A stretch of 64,000 nt of DNA from Actinomycetospora chibensis (GCF_028737215.1 NZ_JAQZAM010000005.1:186001-250000); one strand, 5' to 3'. Positions 1 to 8,588 are shown, counted from the stretch's first letter. Numbers and translations are program-made. Notes: a model not told the origin generated them from the sequence alone.

Positions 1-2
1 TC

Positions 3-1403
3 ACCCCCGCCCAGGAGTTCGCCGCCTTCGCCGCCCGCACCGCCGTGCACGGGGCGCCCGACGCGCTCCGCGACGACCTCGTCGCCCGCACCGCCGACCT
101 GCTCGGCAACTGCCTCGCCGCGCGCGACGCGGAGCCGGCGCGGGTCGTCGCCGCCGTCGTCGCCGAGTGGGGCGGGGCGGGCGCCGCGACGTCGCTCGCC
201 GACGGGCGCCGGCTCCCGGCCCCGTCGGCGGCGCTGGTCAACGGCACGCTGGCCCACAGCCTCGACTTCGACGACACCCACCTGCCGTCGGTGCTGCACC
301 CGTCGGCGGCCGTCCTGCCCGCGGCGCTCGCCGCCGCCGAGGCCGTCGGCGCGTCCGGCACCGCGTACCTCGACGCCGCGGCCGTGGGCGTCGAGCTGAC
401 CTGCCGGCTCGGGATGGCGGGCTACGACGAGGAGCTGGGCAACTCGGTCTTCTTCGAGCACGGCCAGCACGCGACCGCGATCTGCGGGGCCGTCGGGGCG
501 GCGGTGGCCGCCGGGATGCTGCGGGGTCTGGAGGCCGAGGGACTGACCTCGGCGATCGGCATCGCGGCGAGCACCGGCGCCGGCATCATCGAGGCCAACC
601 GCACCGGCGGCACCGTGAAGCGGGTGCACTGCGGGTGGGCCGCCCACGCGGGCGTCGCCGCCGCCGACCTCGCGCGGCACGGCCTCACCGGCCCGCCGAC
701 CGTGCTCGAGGGCCGGTTCGGGTTCCTGCGCGCCTTCTGCGGCGAGCGCACCCACGTCGAGCGCGTCACCGACGATCTCGGAGAGCACTGGGAGACCCTG
801 CGTGTGTTCACCAAGCCCTATCCCTGCAACCACTTCACCCACGCGGGCATCGACGCGGCGCTGCGGATGCGGTCCGACGGCATCACCGCCGAGCGGGTCG
901 TCGAGCTGACGCTCGGCGCGCCCGCCCCCGTCCTGCGCACGATCGCCGAGCCCGCCGAGGAGAAGGCGGCGCCGCGGTCCGGGTACCACGCGGCCTTCAG
1001 CGGTCCCTACACCGTGGCCGCCGCGCTGCTCGGCGGCGGTGGGCTCGGCCTCTCGCACGACGACTTCACCGACACCGCCGCGGCCGACCCGGCCCGGCTC
1101 GCGCTCGCCGGGCGCGTGCGCTGCGTGGCCGACGAGGAATCGACCGCGATCTTCCCGCACCAGTTCCCCGCCGTGCTCACCGCGCGCCTCGACTCCGGCG
1201 AGTCGGTGACGGAGCGGATCGTCGCCAACCGGGGCGGTCCCGACCGGCCGCTGGGCGACGACGAGGTCGCCGAGAAGTTCCGCACGAACGCCGTGCGCTC
1301 GGTGCCGGAGCAGGACGTCCCCGCCGTCGTCGACGCCGTGCGGGAACTGCGCGGCGGTCGTCGCGTCACCGATCTCATGAACCGGACGGGCGCGCTTCTC
1401 TGA
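3..1403 (+). CDS. MmgE/PrpD family protein (5' end outside window)
   Basis: Member of the MmgE/PrpD family, whose characterised members include 2-methylcitrate dehydratase and cis-aconitate decarboxylase. The reading frame is open to the left edge and the residues before the first possible GTG (position 45) still resemble the usual N-terminal helix, so the true start lies outside the window. The family signature is clear: an early LVNGTLAHSLDFDDTH stretch, a glycine/alanine-rich helical core with GCAAH-like surroundings (HCGWAAHAG), and a C-terminal lid domain with KPYPCNHFTH. It stops 169 bp before an anion:cation-type transporter on the same strand, so the pair probably takes up and metabolises a carboxylate. 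The substrate cannot be told from sequence. Confidence 0.88.
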   Translation, partial: TPAQEFAAFAARTAVHGAPDALRDDLVARTADLLGNCLAARDAEPARVVAAVVAEWGGAGAATSLADGRRLPAPSAALVNGTLAHSLDFDDTHLPSVLHPSAAVLPAALAAAEAVGASGTAYLDAAAVGVELTCRLGMAGYDEELGNSVFFEHGQHATAICGAVGAAVAAGMLRGLEAEGLTSAIGIAASTGAGIIEANRTGGTVKRVHCGWAAHAGVAAADLARHGLTGPPTVLEGRFGFLRAFCGERTHVERVTDDLGEHWETLRVFTKPYPCNHFTHAGIDAALRMRSDGITAERVVELTLGAPAPVLRTIAEPAEEKAAPRSGYHAAFSGPYTVAAALLGGGGLGLSHDDFTDTAAADPARLALAGRVRCVADEESTAIFPHQFPAVLTARLDSGESVTERIVANRGGPDRPLGDDEVAEKFRTNAVRSVPEQDVPAVVDAVRELRGGRRVTDLMNRTGALL

Positions 1404-1407
1404 GCAT

Positions 1408-1426
1408 TGTTCCCACCAGAGGAACA
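1408..1426. promoter_or_regulatory. Operator-like inverted repeat, copy 1
   Basis: Perfect 6-bp arms TGTTCC and GGAACA separated by 7 bp, four bases after the PrpD stop codon. A second copy with the same arms and spacing lies 108 bp downstream (1516-1534). GTTCC/GGAAC arms resemble operators I associate with actinobacterial IclR-family regulators; that assignment is inference and no such regulator gene is in the window. Confidence 0.5.
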
Positions 1427-1515
1427 GTGCGCGAAACGGTTCTCTCGACCATGAGCTGGCCTCTTGACCAGCAACATCGGTCTTGGGAACCTCGATGGAC
1501 GAGCAATGACGAGAA

Positions 1516-1534
1516 CGTTCCCTTCGGCGGAACA
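1516..1534. promoter_or_regulatory. Operator-like inverted repeat, copy 2
   Basis: Arms CGTTCC and GGAACA with a 7-bp spacer (one mismatch between arms), centred about 48 bp upstream of the transporter start. A lone half-site (GGGAACC) sits between the two copies. The pair probably controls transcription of the MFS gene. Confidence 0.5.
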
Positions 1535-1572
1535 GTTCTTCGGTGCCGGATTCCCGACCGACAGGTGCGCTG

Positions 1573-2856
1573 ATGCAGACACGATTCCGGTGGGCGACGA
1601 TCGTTCTGATCGTCGTCCTCATCGTCATCAACTACATCGACCGGTCGGCGGTCTCGTACGCGGTGCAGCCGCTGCAGCAGGAATTCGGGATCTCCACCGC
1701 GCAGTACGGCATCATCTCGAGCGCCTTCGCGATCGGGTACATGGTCTTCGCGTTCCTGTCCGGCCCCCTCGTCGACAGGTTCGGGCCACGGAAGGTCCTG
1801 CTCGTCGCCATCACGATCTTCTCGATCGCCACGGCGCTCGTCCCGCTCGCGGGCGGCTTCGTCGGCCTCCTGCTGATCCGGATCATCCTCGGCGCCGGCG
1901 AGGCGCCCGCCTTCCCGGCGGCCACCCGCACGGTGAGCCGCTGGCTGCCCCGGGCCGAGCGCGGCTTCGCGCTGGCGCTCATCGGCGGCGTCGCGGTCTC
2001 GGGCAGCCTGCTCATCGCCGGCCCCGTGCTCACCAACCTCATCGGCGCGGTCGGCTGGCGCGGCATGTTCTGGGTCATGGCCGTGCTCGGCGTCGCCTGG
2101 GCCGCCGTCGCCATCGGCCTGCTGCGCAACACCCCGTCCGAGTCGCCGCGGGTCAACGAGGCCGAACGGGCGTTCATCGCCGCGGGCCAGGACATCGAGG
2201 AGTCGGAGAACCGGTCCGGCAGCGTCGACTGGCGCTCGCTGCTCACCAACCGCAACCTCTGGATCGTCGCCGTCGGGTACTTCTCCTGGGGGTTCATGTT
2301 CTGGGGCTTCATGTACTGGCTGCCCCAGTTCCTCTCCACCTCGTACGGCCTGTCCATCAAGGCCGTCGGCGCGTTCTCGATCGCGCCCTGGGCCGCCGGC
2401 GTCGTCGGCGCGCTGGTCGGTGGCTTCCTGGTCGACCGGGTCTACCGCCGCACGCAGAGCATCCGCAGCCGCTTCACGATCATGGGCTGCGCGCTGCTGC
2501 TCTCCGGCGCCTCGCTGATCCCGGTCTTCGTCGACCCGACGCTGACCGTCGCGCTGATCTTCATCTCGCTCGGCGTCGGCTTCGGCTTCGTCACCGGCGG
2601 CATCTGGTGGGTCGCCTCGATCGACGCGGAGCCCGGTCAGCCCGGCAGCGCCGCCGGGTTCGCCGACGCCGCGTTCGCGCTCGCCGGTATCGTCGCGCCC
2701 GCCGTGATGGGGTTCATCGTGTCGTCCACCGGGACGTTCACCAGCGGCTTCATCGTGATGAGCGCGCTCGCCGTGATCGGCGCCCTGCTGATGCTCTTCG
2801 CCACCCGCGAGCCGGCGCGCCGGGAGACCCCGGCGCGATCGGTCGAAGAGGTCTGA
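1573..2856 (+). CDS. MFS transporter, anion:cation symporter type
   Basis: Twelve-TM major facilitator of about 427 residues. The N-terminal INYIDRSAVSYA segment and the loop-2/3 motif GPLVDRFGPRKVL are typical of the anion:cation symporter (ACS) branch, which carries organic acids such as glucarate or phthalate. An upstream in-frame ATG at 1543 would add ten residues that do not resemble a transporter, so the ATG at 1573, directly before the hydrophobic first helix, is preferred. It follows the PrpD-family gene and a pair of operator-like palindromes, suggesting a co-regulated uptake and catabolism unit. It converges on the sigma-factor gene with only four bases between stop codons. Confidence 0.88.
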   Translation: MQTRFRWATIVLIVVLIVINYIDRSAVSYAVQPLQQEFGISTAQYGIISSAFAIGYMVFAFLSGPLVDRFGPRKVLLVAITIFSIATALVPLAGGFVGLLLIRIILGAGEAPAFPAATRTVSRWLPRAERGFALALIGGVAVSGSLLIAGPVLTNLIGAVGWRGMFWVMAVLGVAWAAVAIGLLRNTPSESPRVNEAERAFIAAGQDIEESENRSGSVDWRSLLTNRNLWIVAVGYFSWGFMFWGFMYWLPQFLSTSYGLSIKAVGAFSIAPWAAGVVGALVGGFLVDRVYRRTQSIRSRFTIMGCALLLSGASLIPVFVDPTLTVALIFISLGVGFGFVTGGIWWVASIDAEPGQPGSAAGFADAAFALAGIVAPAVMGFIVSSTGTFTSGFIVMSALAVIGALLMLFATREPARRETPARSVEEV

Positions 2857-2860
2857 CGGA

Positions 2861-4144
2861 TCAGCCCAGGTCCGCGAGCTTGCGCCGCAGCAGCGACCGC
2901 TCGCGCTCGTTGCCGCACAGCTCGACGGCGCGCGCCAGCTCCCGGCGCGCGTCGTCGTGGCGTCCCAGGCGGATGAGCAGCTCCCCGCGGACGCTCGGGA
3001 GCAGGTGCGAGCCGGCGAGGGCCGGGGCGGTCACGAGATCGTCGACGATCGGCAGCGCAGCCCCCGGGCCCTCGGCCATGGACACCGCGACCGCCCGGTT
3101 CAGCTCGATCACCGGGGACGGCGCGAGCCGCCCGAGGGCCTCGTAGAGGAGCACGATGCGGGGCCAGTTCGTCTCGTCGACCGACGCCGCCCCCGCGTGG
3201 CACTCGGCGATCGCGGCCTGCAGGCCGTAGTAGCCGAGGCCCCGCCCGGCCGCCTCCGCCTGCGCGAGCGCCGCCCGCCCCCGCCGGACGGCCGCCCGGT
3301 CCCAGCGACGCCGGTCCTGGTGCTCGAGCAGCACCGGCTCGCCGTCCGGGTCGGTCCGGGCGGGGAAGCGCGCCGCGGTCAGCTCGAGCAGCGCCACCAG
3401 CGCGTGGACCTCCGGCTCGTCGGGGGCGAGCCGGGCCAGCACGCGGGCGAGGCGCCGCGCCTCGCCGGCGAGGTCGAGCCGGACCAGCTGGTCCCCGGAG
3501 GTGGCCGTCGAGCCCTCTGTGAAGATCAGGTAGATGACGCTGAGCACGGCGCCGAGGCGCTCGGCGCGCTCGGCGGCCGGCGGCACCCCGAAGGGCACGC
3601 GGGCCGCCGCGAGCGTCTTCTTCGCCCGCGTGATCCTCGCCTGCACGGTGGCGGTCGGGACGAGGAACGCACGGGCGATCTCGTCGCTCGTGAGACCGCC
3701 GACCACCCGCAGCGTCAGCGCCACCCTCGCCTCCCGGGACAGCACCGGGTGGCACGAGATGAAGATCAGCGCGAGGACGTCGTCGTCGATCTGGTCCGGG
3801 TCCCACAGCACGTCGTCGACCTCCCCCGGGTCGGAGGGCGCGCCGCCCGCGACCGCGCCGCCCTCGCCCAGGTCGCGGGCGAGGGCGGCGTACCGGTCGT
3901 CGAGGGCGGAGCGGCGACGGAACGCGTCGATCGCCCGGCGGCGTCCCGCGGTGAGCAGCCACGCCGCCGGGCTGTCGGGCACCCCGTCGCGGGGCCAGGT
4001 CACGAGGGCCGCGGCCAGGGCCTCCTGGGCCAGGTCCTCGGCCAGCGCGAAGTCGCCGGTGTAGCGCGCGAGCGCGCCGACGATCCGCGCGGAGTCGATC
4101 CGCCAGACGGCGGCGACGGCCTCACGGCCGGTGGGGTCGACCAT
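2861..4144 (-). CDS. ECF42-type RNA polymerase sigma factor with C-terminal DUF6596 region
   Basis: Extracytoplasmic-function sigma factor of about 427 residues. Region 2 (residues ~25-80) has FALAEDLAQEAL and AGRRRAIDAFRR; region 4 (~150-190) has LTSDEIARAFLVPTATVQARITRAKK. The remaining ~230 residues form the helical, TPR-like C-terminal extension characteristic of ECF42 proteins, including VIYLIFTEG and ELNRAVAVSMAEG. No anti-sigma factor is adjacent. Instead a DGPF/YCII-domain protein lies 15 bp upstream in the same operon, which is the known genomic signature of this sigma group. The C-terminal extension is thought to take the regulatory role; the target genes cannot be read from this window. 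Confidence 0.92.
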   Translation of the reverse strand: MVDPTGREAVAAVWRIDSARIVGALARYTGDFALAEDLAQEALAAALVTWPRDGVPDSPAAWLLTAGRRRAIDAFRRRSALDDRYAALARDLGEGGAVAGGAPSDPGEVDDVLWDPDQIDDDVLALIFISCHPVLSREARVALTLRVVGGLTSDEIARAFLVPTATVQARITRAKKTLAAARVPFGVPPAAERAERLGAVLSVIYLIFTEGSTATSGDQLVRLDLAGEARRLARVLARLAPDEPEVHALVALLELTAARFPARTDPDGEPVLLEHQDRRRWDRAAVRRGRAALAQAEAAGRGLGYYGLQAAIAECHAGAASVDETNWPRIVLLYEALGRLAPSPVIELNRAVAVSMAEGPGAALPIVDDLVTAPALAGSHLLPSVRGELLIRLGRHDDARRELARAVELCGNERERSLLRRKLADLG

Positions 4145-4159
4145 CTCGGGGCGAGGTGA

Positions 4160-4579
4160 TCAGAGCTGACCCGTGGCCTCGCGCCACGCCCGCTCCTTCT
4201 GGATCCACTCGTTGTCCTGCGGGAACTCGTCGATCGTCGGGACCCGGCGGACCTCGGTCTTGAAGCCCTTCCCGGTGCCCGGGAGGCGCTTCGCCCACTC
4301 CACGGCCTCCTCCTGGGACGACACGTTGAGGAGGTAGAAGCCGCCGAACAGCTCCTTGGTCTCCCCGTAGGGCCCGTCGGTGACGACCGGAGGCTCGGAG
4401 GAGTGGTCGACGACCACGCCGGTCGCGGCGTCGTCGAGCCCCTCGGCGGCGAGCAGCACGCCGGCCCGGATCAGTTCGTCGTTGAACCGGCCCATGAGGT
4501 CGATCATCTCGGTCATGTCGACATCCGCCATCGCCGCGTAGGCCTCGTCGGTGGCCCGCATGATCAGCATGTACTTCAT
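4160..4579 (-). CDS. YCII/DGPF-domain protein, ECF42 partner
   Basis: Small cytoplasmic protein (139 residues) with the DGPF-type motif, here TDGPYGETKE, and a C-terminal GFKTEVRRVPTIDEFP segment. The start ATG at 4579 is chosen because a GGGGAG ribosome-binding site precedes it; a longer upstream frame to 4690 is low-complexity and lacks a binding site. It is the first gene of a two-gene operon with the ECF42 sigma factor. DGPF proteins are conserved companions of ECF42 sigma factors, but their biochemical role is not established. Confidence 0.9.
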   Translation of the reverse strand: MKYMLIMRATDEAYAAMADVDMTEMIDLMGRFNDELIRAGVLLAAEGLDDAATGVVVDHSSEPPVVTDGPYGETKELFGGFYLLNVSSQEEAVEWAKRLPGTGKGFKTEVRRVPTIDEFPQDNEWIQKERAWREATGQL

Positions 4580-4731
4580 CGCTCTCTCCCCTGGTCGGCA
4601 GGGCCTCCGTTCGACCCTCTCACCCCTGGGTCGAACGCCGTCGGCCCCGATCGACACGGGACCCGGACAGATTCCCGCGCCCTGAGACAATCACTCTTCG
4701 TCACCGATCGGGCCACTGTGCGCCGGTCACC

Positions 4732-6894
4732 GTGCGCTATAGGGTCCTGCGGGTGAACGTCGGCGCCGATGAGCTACTCGACGTAGTTCCCGGCGTGCTC
4801 GCCGTGACGTCCGGCGACGACCACGCCCTCGGAGCGTTGAGCCCGCTCGGCCGGCAGGTCCTCGGCGCGATCCACCTCGACACACCACTGCGCGAGGCGC
4901 TCCCGGAGCTCGCCGACGCCCTCGACACCGCCTACCGGTCCGGCAAGGCGAGCCGGGTCCCCCACGAGGCGGGACACGTCATCCGCTGCACGCCCCTCGG
5001 CGTCGGCCCGGGTCGCATCTCCGGGCTGCTGCTGCGCGTGGCCCCCGACGACGGCGACCGCTCCCGCGCCCGCACCGCCGGGTTCCAGCAGCTGACCGAG
5101 CAGCTCTCCCGCGCCGCGACGCCCGCGGAGATCGGACGCCTGACCACCACGACGGCCGCCGCGCTCATCGGGGCCGACTCGTGCATCGCCTACCGCCGCC
5201 CCGAGGGCTCCGACGTCATGGAGGCGCTGCACCACCACGGCTGGCCGGGCGACACGCACCGGCTCTTCGCCCGCGTGCCGCTGCAGCGCGGGCGGCCGAT
5301 GTCGGACGCCGTCCTGGGCCGCGCCCCGGTGTGGCTGGAGGACGCCGGCCAGTGGCACGCGCGCTACCCGGAGATGGCCCCGCTCGGGGTCTCCGAGGGG
5401 CACCAGGCCACCGCCTGCCTGCCGTTGCTCGTCGAGGACCGCGACCTCGGCGCCGTGGTCTTCAGCTTCTACCAGCCCCGGTCCTTCGACACGTCCGAGC
5501 GGGAGTTCCTCATGGCCGCGGCCGCACTGTGCGCCCAGGCGCTCGACCGCGCGCGGCTCTACACGGCCGAGCTCGAAGCGCGCGGCGCCGCCGAACGCGA
5601 GCGGGACCGCATGGCGTTCCTCGCCCAGGCGAGCCGGCTGATGGAGGCGCCGCTGTCGGTGGAGGAGCGCCTGCGCCAGCTCGGCGACCTCGTCGTCAAG
5701 GGCATCGCCGACTGGTCCGCGGTGCACCTCGTCCGCGGGACCCGCGTCGAGCGGGTCACCGTCGCCCACCTCGACCCCGCGAAGATCGCGTTCATCGAGG
5801 AGCTCGAGCGGCGCTATCCGCCGGACCCGGAGGCCCCGGGCGGCGCCATCGAGGTCGCCCGCAGCGGGGTGCCGGTCGTCATGGAGGACGTGCCCGACGA
5901 GCTGCTCGTCGCGTCCGCGCGGGACGAGACGCACCTCGAGCTGATCCGGGCGATCGGGCTGCGCTCCGCGATCGTCGTGCCGCTGCTGGTGCGCGGGCGC
6001 AGCCTCGGCGCCCTGACGCTCGTGCACGCGGAGTCCGGGGAGCGCTTCACCGAGGCGGACCTGACGTTCGTCGGCCAGCTCGCCGCCACCGCCGCGGTCG
6101 CCATCGACAACGCCGCCCTCTACGAGCAACAGCGCACGGTCGCCCGCACGCTCCAGACGGCACTGCTGCCCAGCGCGCTCCCCGACGTACCGGGCGTCGA
6201 GTGCGCCGGCCGCTACCGACCGCCGGACCCGGAGCTCACCGACGTCTACGTCGGCGGCGACCTCTACGACATCCACGAGGACCCCGAGCGCGGGCGATGG
6301 GCGCTCACCGTCGCCGACGTCTGCGGCAAGGGCCCGCAGGCCGCCGCGCTGACCTCGCTCATCCGGCACACCGTCCAGGCCGAGGTGCGTCACGGGTTCG
6401 GGCCCGCGGACGTCGTGCGCCGGGTCAACGCTGCGATGCTGCGGCAGGGCGGCTCCCGCGCGCGGTTCGCGACGATGGTGCACGGGGCCCTGACCGTCGA
6501 CCCGGACGGAGTGACGATCACCCTCGTCAACGGCGGGCACCCGCCGGGGATCGTCCTGCGGCACGCCCCGCCGGAGAGCGACAGCGGCGGCGCCGACGTC
6601 GAGTGGCTCGACGTCCCCGGCACACTGGTGGGCGTCTACCCCGATCCCGAGCTCGTCGAGGCCGACGTCCGGCTCGCCCCCGGCGACGCCCTGCTGCTCT
6701 ACACCGACGGCGTCACCGAGGCCCGCGGACCCGAGGGGTTCTTCGGCCCCGACCGGTTGGCGTCGCTCGTCGCCTCCTTCGCCGACACATCGGCCGACAC
6801 CGTCGCCGACGGCGTCCTCGATGCGATCGCCGGGTTCCAGGACGGGAAGCTCCGCGACGACGTCGCCCTCCTCGTGATCCGGGCGGCGCCATGA
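4732..6894 (+). CDS. GAF-domain SpoIIE-type PP2C phosphatase (RsbU-like)
   Basis: Serine phosphatase of about 720 residues expected to dephosphorylate a STAS anti-sigma-factor antagonist. The N-terminal ~110 residues are unassigned. Two GAF domains follow (about 110-275 and 300-465), then a SpoIIE/PP2C_SIG catalytic domain (about 490-720) with GGDLYDI, VADVCGKGPQAA, LVNGGHPP, LLLYTDGVTEA and a terminal DDVALLVI, so all metal-binding aspartates are present. GTG at 4732 is the first start; GTG at 4753 is an alternative and neither has a strong binding site. The stop overlaps the STAS gene start (ATGA), which in turn overlaps the HATPase gene: a complete partner-switching module. The GAF domains probably sense a small ligand. 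Confidence 0.92.
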   Translation: MRYRVLRVNVGADELLDVVPGVLAVTSGDDHALGALSPLGRQVLGAIHLDTPLREALPELADALDTAYRSGKASRVPHEAGHVIRCTPLGVGPGRISGLLLRVAPDDGDRSRARTAGFQQLTEQLSRAATPAEIGRLTTTTAAALIGADSCIAYRRPEGSDVMEALHHHGWPGDTHRLFARVPLQRGRPMSDAVLGRAPVWLEDAGQWHARYPEMAPLGVSEGHQATACLPLLVEDRDLGAVVFSFYQPRSFDTSEREFLMAAAALCAQALDRARLYTAELEARGAAERERDRMAFLAQASRLMEAPLSVEERLRQLGDLVVKGIADWSAVHLVRGTRVERVTVAHLDPAKIAFIEELERRYPPDPEAPGGAIEVARSGVPVVMEDVPDELLVASARDETHLELIRAIGLRSAIVVPLLVRGRSLGALTLVHAESGERFTEADLTFVGQLAATAAVAIDNAALYEQQRTVARTLQTALLPSALPDVPGVECAGRYRPPDPELTDVYVGGDLYDIHEDPERGRWALTVADVCGKGPQAAALTSLIRHTVQAEVRHGFGPADVVRRVNAAMLRQGGSRARFATMVHGALTVDPDGVTITLVNGGHPPGIVLRHAPPESDSGGADVEWLDVPGTLVGVYPDPELVEADVRLAPGDALLLYTDGVTEARGPEGFFGPDRLASLVASFADTSADTVADGVLDAIAGFQDGKLRDDVALLVIRAAP

Positions 6895-7235
6895 GCGAGG
6901 ACGCCGCCCTCCTGCAGGTGACGCGCACGTCCTGCGGCGGGCGCCTGGAGCTCGTCCTGTCCGGGGAGCTCGACAACGACACGCTGCCGAGGGCCCAGGA
7001 CGAGGTGTCCGCGGCCGAGGCGGAGGCCCCCGCGGTGCTCGTGCTCGACCTCGCCGCGCTCGAGTACGTCGACTCCTGCGGGGTGCGCCTGGTGCTGCTG
7101 GCCCAGGGTGCCGCCGACGACGAGAACCGCCGCCTCGCGGTGCGTCTCGGACACGGCCAGACCCGGCGCATGTTCGACATGCTCGGGATCACCGACCGCC
7201 TCGAGGTCCTCGACCGGGAGGAACCGTCATCATGA
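6891..7235 (+). CDS. STAS-domain anti-sigma factor antagonist (RsbV-like)
   Basis: Single STAS domain, 114 residues. The loop with the phosphorylatable serine reads YVDSCGVRL with Ser62 in the D-S-x-G position. In partner switching the unphosphorylated form binds the anti-sigma kinase and frees the sigma factor. Start and stop both overlap the neighbouring genes by four bases (ATGA on each side), so phosphatase, STAS protein and kinase are translationally coupled, which would fix their stoichiometry. No cognate sigma factor lies next to the module. Confidence 0.92.
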   Translation: MSEDAALLQVTRTSCGGRLELVLSGELDNDTLPRAQDEVSAAEAEAPAVLVLDLAALEYVDSCGVRLVLLAQGAADDENRRLAVRLGHGQTRRMFDMLGITDRLEVLDREEPSS

Positions 7236-8185
7236 CCACGGCATCCGACCCCTTCCGCCACCTCGCGGTCTTCTTCCACGACGTCGACGGCCTCGTGGCG
7301 ACGCTGGCGCCCATGCTCACCGAGGCGCTCACGCGGGGTGACCTCGTCTGGGCCGCCATCGACGACCCCGCCCGCGGCGCGTTCGAACGCCGGCTCGGGA
7401 GCGCGGCGGACGACGTCGTCTTCGGCGAGCCGGCGCAGCCCTACAGCTACAGCGGGCAGACGACGGCCTCCCGCCGGGCCGACCGGCTCCGGGAGCTCAC
7501 GGCGGACGGCCGCGCCGCGCTCGTCCTCAGCGACAGCAGCACCGTGGGCGGGCCCGGTCCGCGCTCGTCGGCACCCGACTTCTGGAGCGTCGTCGACGCG
7601 AGCTGCAACCTCGCCCTCAGCGGCCTGCCGGTGACGCTGGTCTGCCTGTGCGATGCCACCGGCGCCTCGGAGGACACCGAGCGCTACCTGTACTGGAACC
7701 ACCCCGAGCTCTTCGACGGCTCCCACGCGAGCCCGAACCCGCGCTACCGCACCCCGGACCAGGTCCTCGCGTCCGTCCCCGCCCCGCCCGCGCCCCCGCT
7801 CGGGCCGCCGAACCACCTCGCGACGTTCGAGGGCGTCACGGCCCTGCGAGGCGTCCGGAAGGCCACGAGGCGGCACGGCGAGGAGGCCGGGCTGAGCGAC
7901 GAGCAGGTCGACGGGCTCGTCCTCGCGATCGGTGAGCTGGTGAGCAACAGCATCGAGCACGGTCCCGGCCGCGGGACGCTGGCCTGGTGGACCCGGCCCG
8001 GGCAGGTCGTCGCCCAGATCCACGACACCGGGCACATGACCACCACGACGCCCGGGCTCCGTCGCCCCGACGTCCGCTCGGTCCGCGGACGCGGCGTCTG
8101 GCTCGCCCGGCAGCTCAGCGACGTGCTGCACTTCTGGACCGGCGTCGACGGCACCCACGTCCGCCTGGAGATCAGCGCCGCGTGA
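7232..8185 (+). CDS. MEDS-domain protein with anti-sigma HATPase (RsbW-like kinase)
   Basis: Protein of 317 residues. The N-terminal ~170 residues (HLAVFFHDVDGLVATLAPML onward) fit the MEDS sensory domain (named after methanogen/methylotroph DcmR proteins). The C-terminal ~120 residues form a HATPase_c_2 kinase with N box ELVSNSIEHG, G1-like HDTG and G2-like GRGVWLARQL. It should phosphorylate the STAS protein encoded immediately upstream (ATGA overlap). Fusion of a MEDS sensor to the kinase gives the module a second input besides the GAF domains of the phosphatase. Its sigma-factor target is unknown. Confidence 0.88.
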   Translation: MTTASDPFRHLAVFFHDVDGLVATLAPMLTEALTRGDLVWAAIDDPARGAFERRLGSAADDVVFGEPAQPYSYSGQTTASRRADRLRELTADGRAALVLSDSSTVGGPGPRSSAPDFWSVVDASCNLALSGLPVTLVCLCDATGASEDTERYLYWNHPELFDGSHASPNPRYRTPDQVLASVPAPPAPPLGPPNHLATFEGVTALRGVRKATRRHGEEAGLSDEQVDGLVLAIGELVSNSIEHGPGRGTLAWWTRPGQVVAQIHDTGHMTTTTPGLRRPDVRSVRGRGVWLARQLSDVLHFWTGVDGTHVRLEISAA

Positions 8186-8195
8186 CCCCGGGGTA

Positions 8196-8268
8196 AGCTC
8201 GGAGGTGACCCGGCCCGGAGCCAGCGCTCCGGATGTCGCCTCTCGGGACGGATGAAGGGCAGCGAGCT
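8196..8268 (+). ncRNA. Possible structured 5' leader RNA
   Basis: Nested complementary arms read by eye: 8196-8201 (AGCTCG) with 8263-8268 (CGAGCT), 8202-8209 with 8235-8242 (seven Watson-Crick pairs and one G-U), and 8215-8220 (CCGGAG) with 8227-8232 (CTCCGG). The unpaired segment 8243-8262 is purine-rich. The element begins 11 bp after the HATPase stop and ends 43 bp before a 22-codon ORF. I could not match it to a known riboswitch class; it could also be a terminator or attenuator. Confidence 0.35.
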
Positions 8269-8310
8269 CCTCGGCGCGACCACGCCGGTGCCCGACACCG
8301 AGGGAGCCTC

Positions 8311-8379
8311 ATGACCGTCACGTCACCACGCCGGAGCGCCGCGACGACCTCGCCCGTCGCCCAGGGCGGTGCCCTGTGA
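8311..8379 (+). CDS. 22-residue leader ORF
   Basis: ATG at 8311 preceded by GAGGGA (binding-site-like, six bases upstream), stop TGA at 8377-8379. The stop overlaps the GTG start of the next small ORF (GTGA), so translation of the second may depend on the first. The peptide is Ser/Arg/Thr-rich with no recognisable domain. It could be a leader peptide or a chance ORF. Confidence 0.3.
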   Translation: MTVTSPRRSAATTSPVAQGGAL

Positions 8380-8588
8380 GAGCCGGACCGAAGTCCACGC
8401 CCACGGCGAACCGTGTGACCGACGCCCACGAGGTGGCTCAGGCTGCGCACCAGAACGACCAGCGCACCGCCGCCCGCGTCGTCGCGTCCCACGCCACCGG
8501 CGTCGAGGACTGCACCGAGCTGCTGGGCATGCTCGGACTCGGACGCGCCGTCGGGCTCCTGGTGGTCGACCCTCCGCCCCGACGCTGA
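8376..8588 (+). CDS. Small hypothetical protein (70 residues)
   Basis: GTG start overlaps the stop of the 22-codon ORF by four bases. The protein has a central helix-rich segment VASHATGVEDCTELLGMLGL followed by a short hydrophobic VGLLVV tail. This looks like one of the short uncharacterised actinobacterial proteins with an A-x-x-C-x-x-L-L-x-M-L-G-L core, but I cannot assign a function. It lies downstream of the structured leader and converges on the next gene. Confidence 0.45.
   Translation: MRAGPKSTPTANRVTDAHEVAQAAHQNDQRTAARVVASHATGVEDCTELLGMLGLGRAVGLLVVDPPPRR

Noticed and set aside
4774..6564. Long minus-strand ORF opposite the SpoIIE phosphatase
   Set aside because: Arg/Gly/Ala-rich translation with no domain, fully opposite a gene with complete motifs; a GC-driven shadow. 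The same applies to the long ORFs opposite the ABC transporter, the AfsR-like gene and the FtsK gene.
8196..8268. Match of the leader to a known riboswitch (c-di-AMP, SAM, TPP, FMN, glycine, ZTP, guanidine types considered)
   Set aside because: None of their conserved core sequences is present, so it is listed only as an unassigned structured leader.
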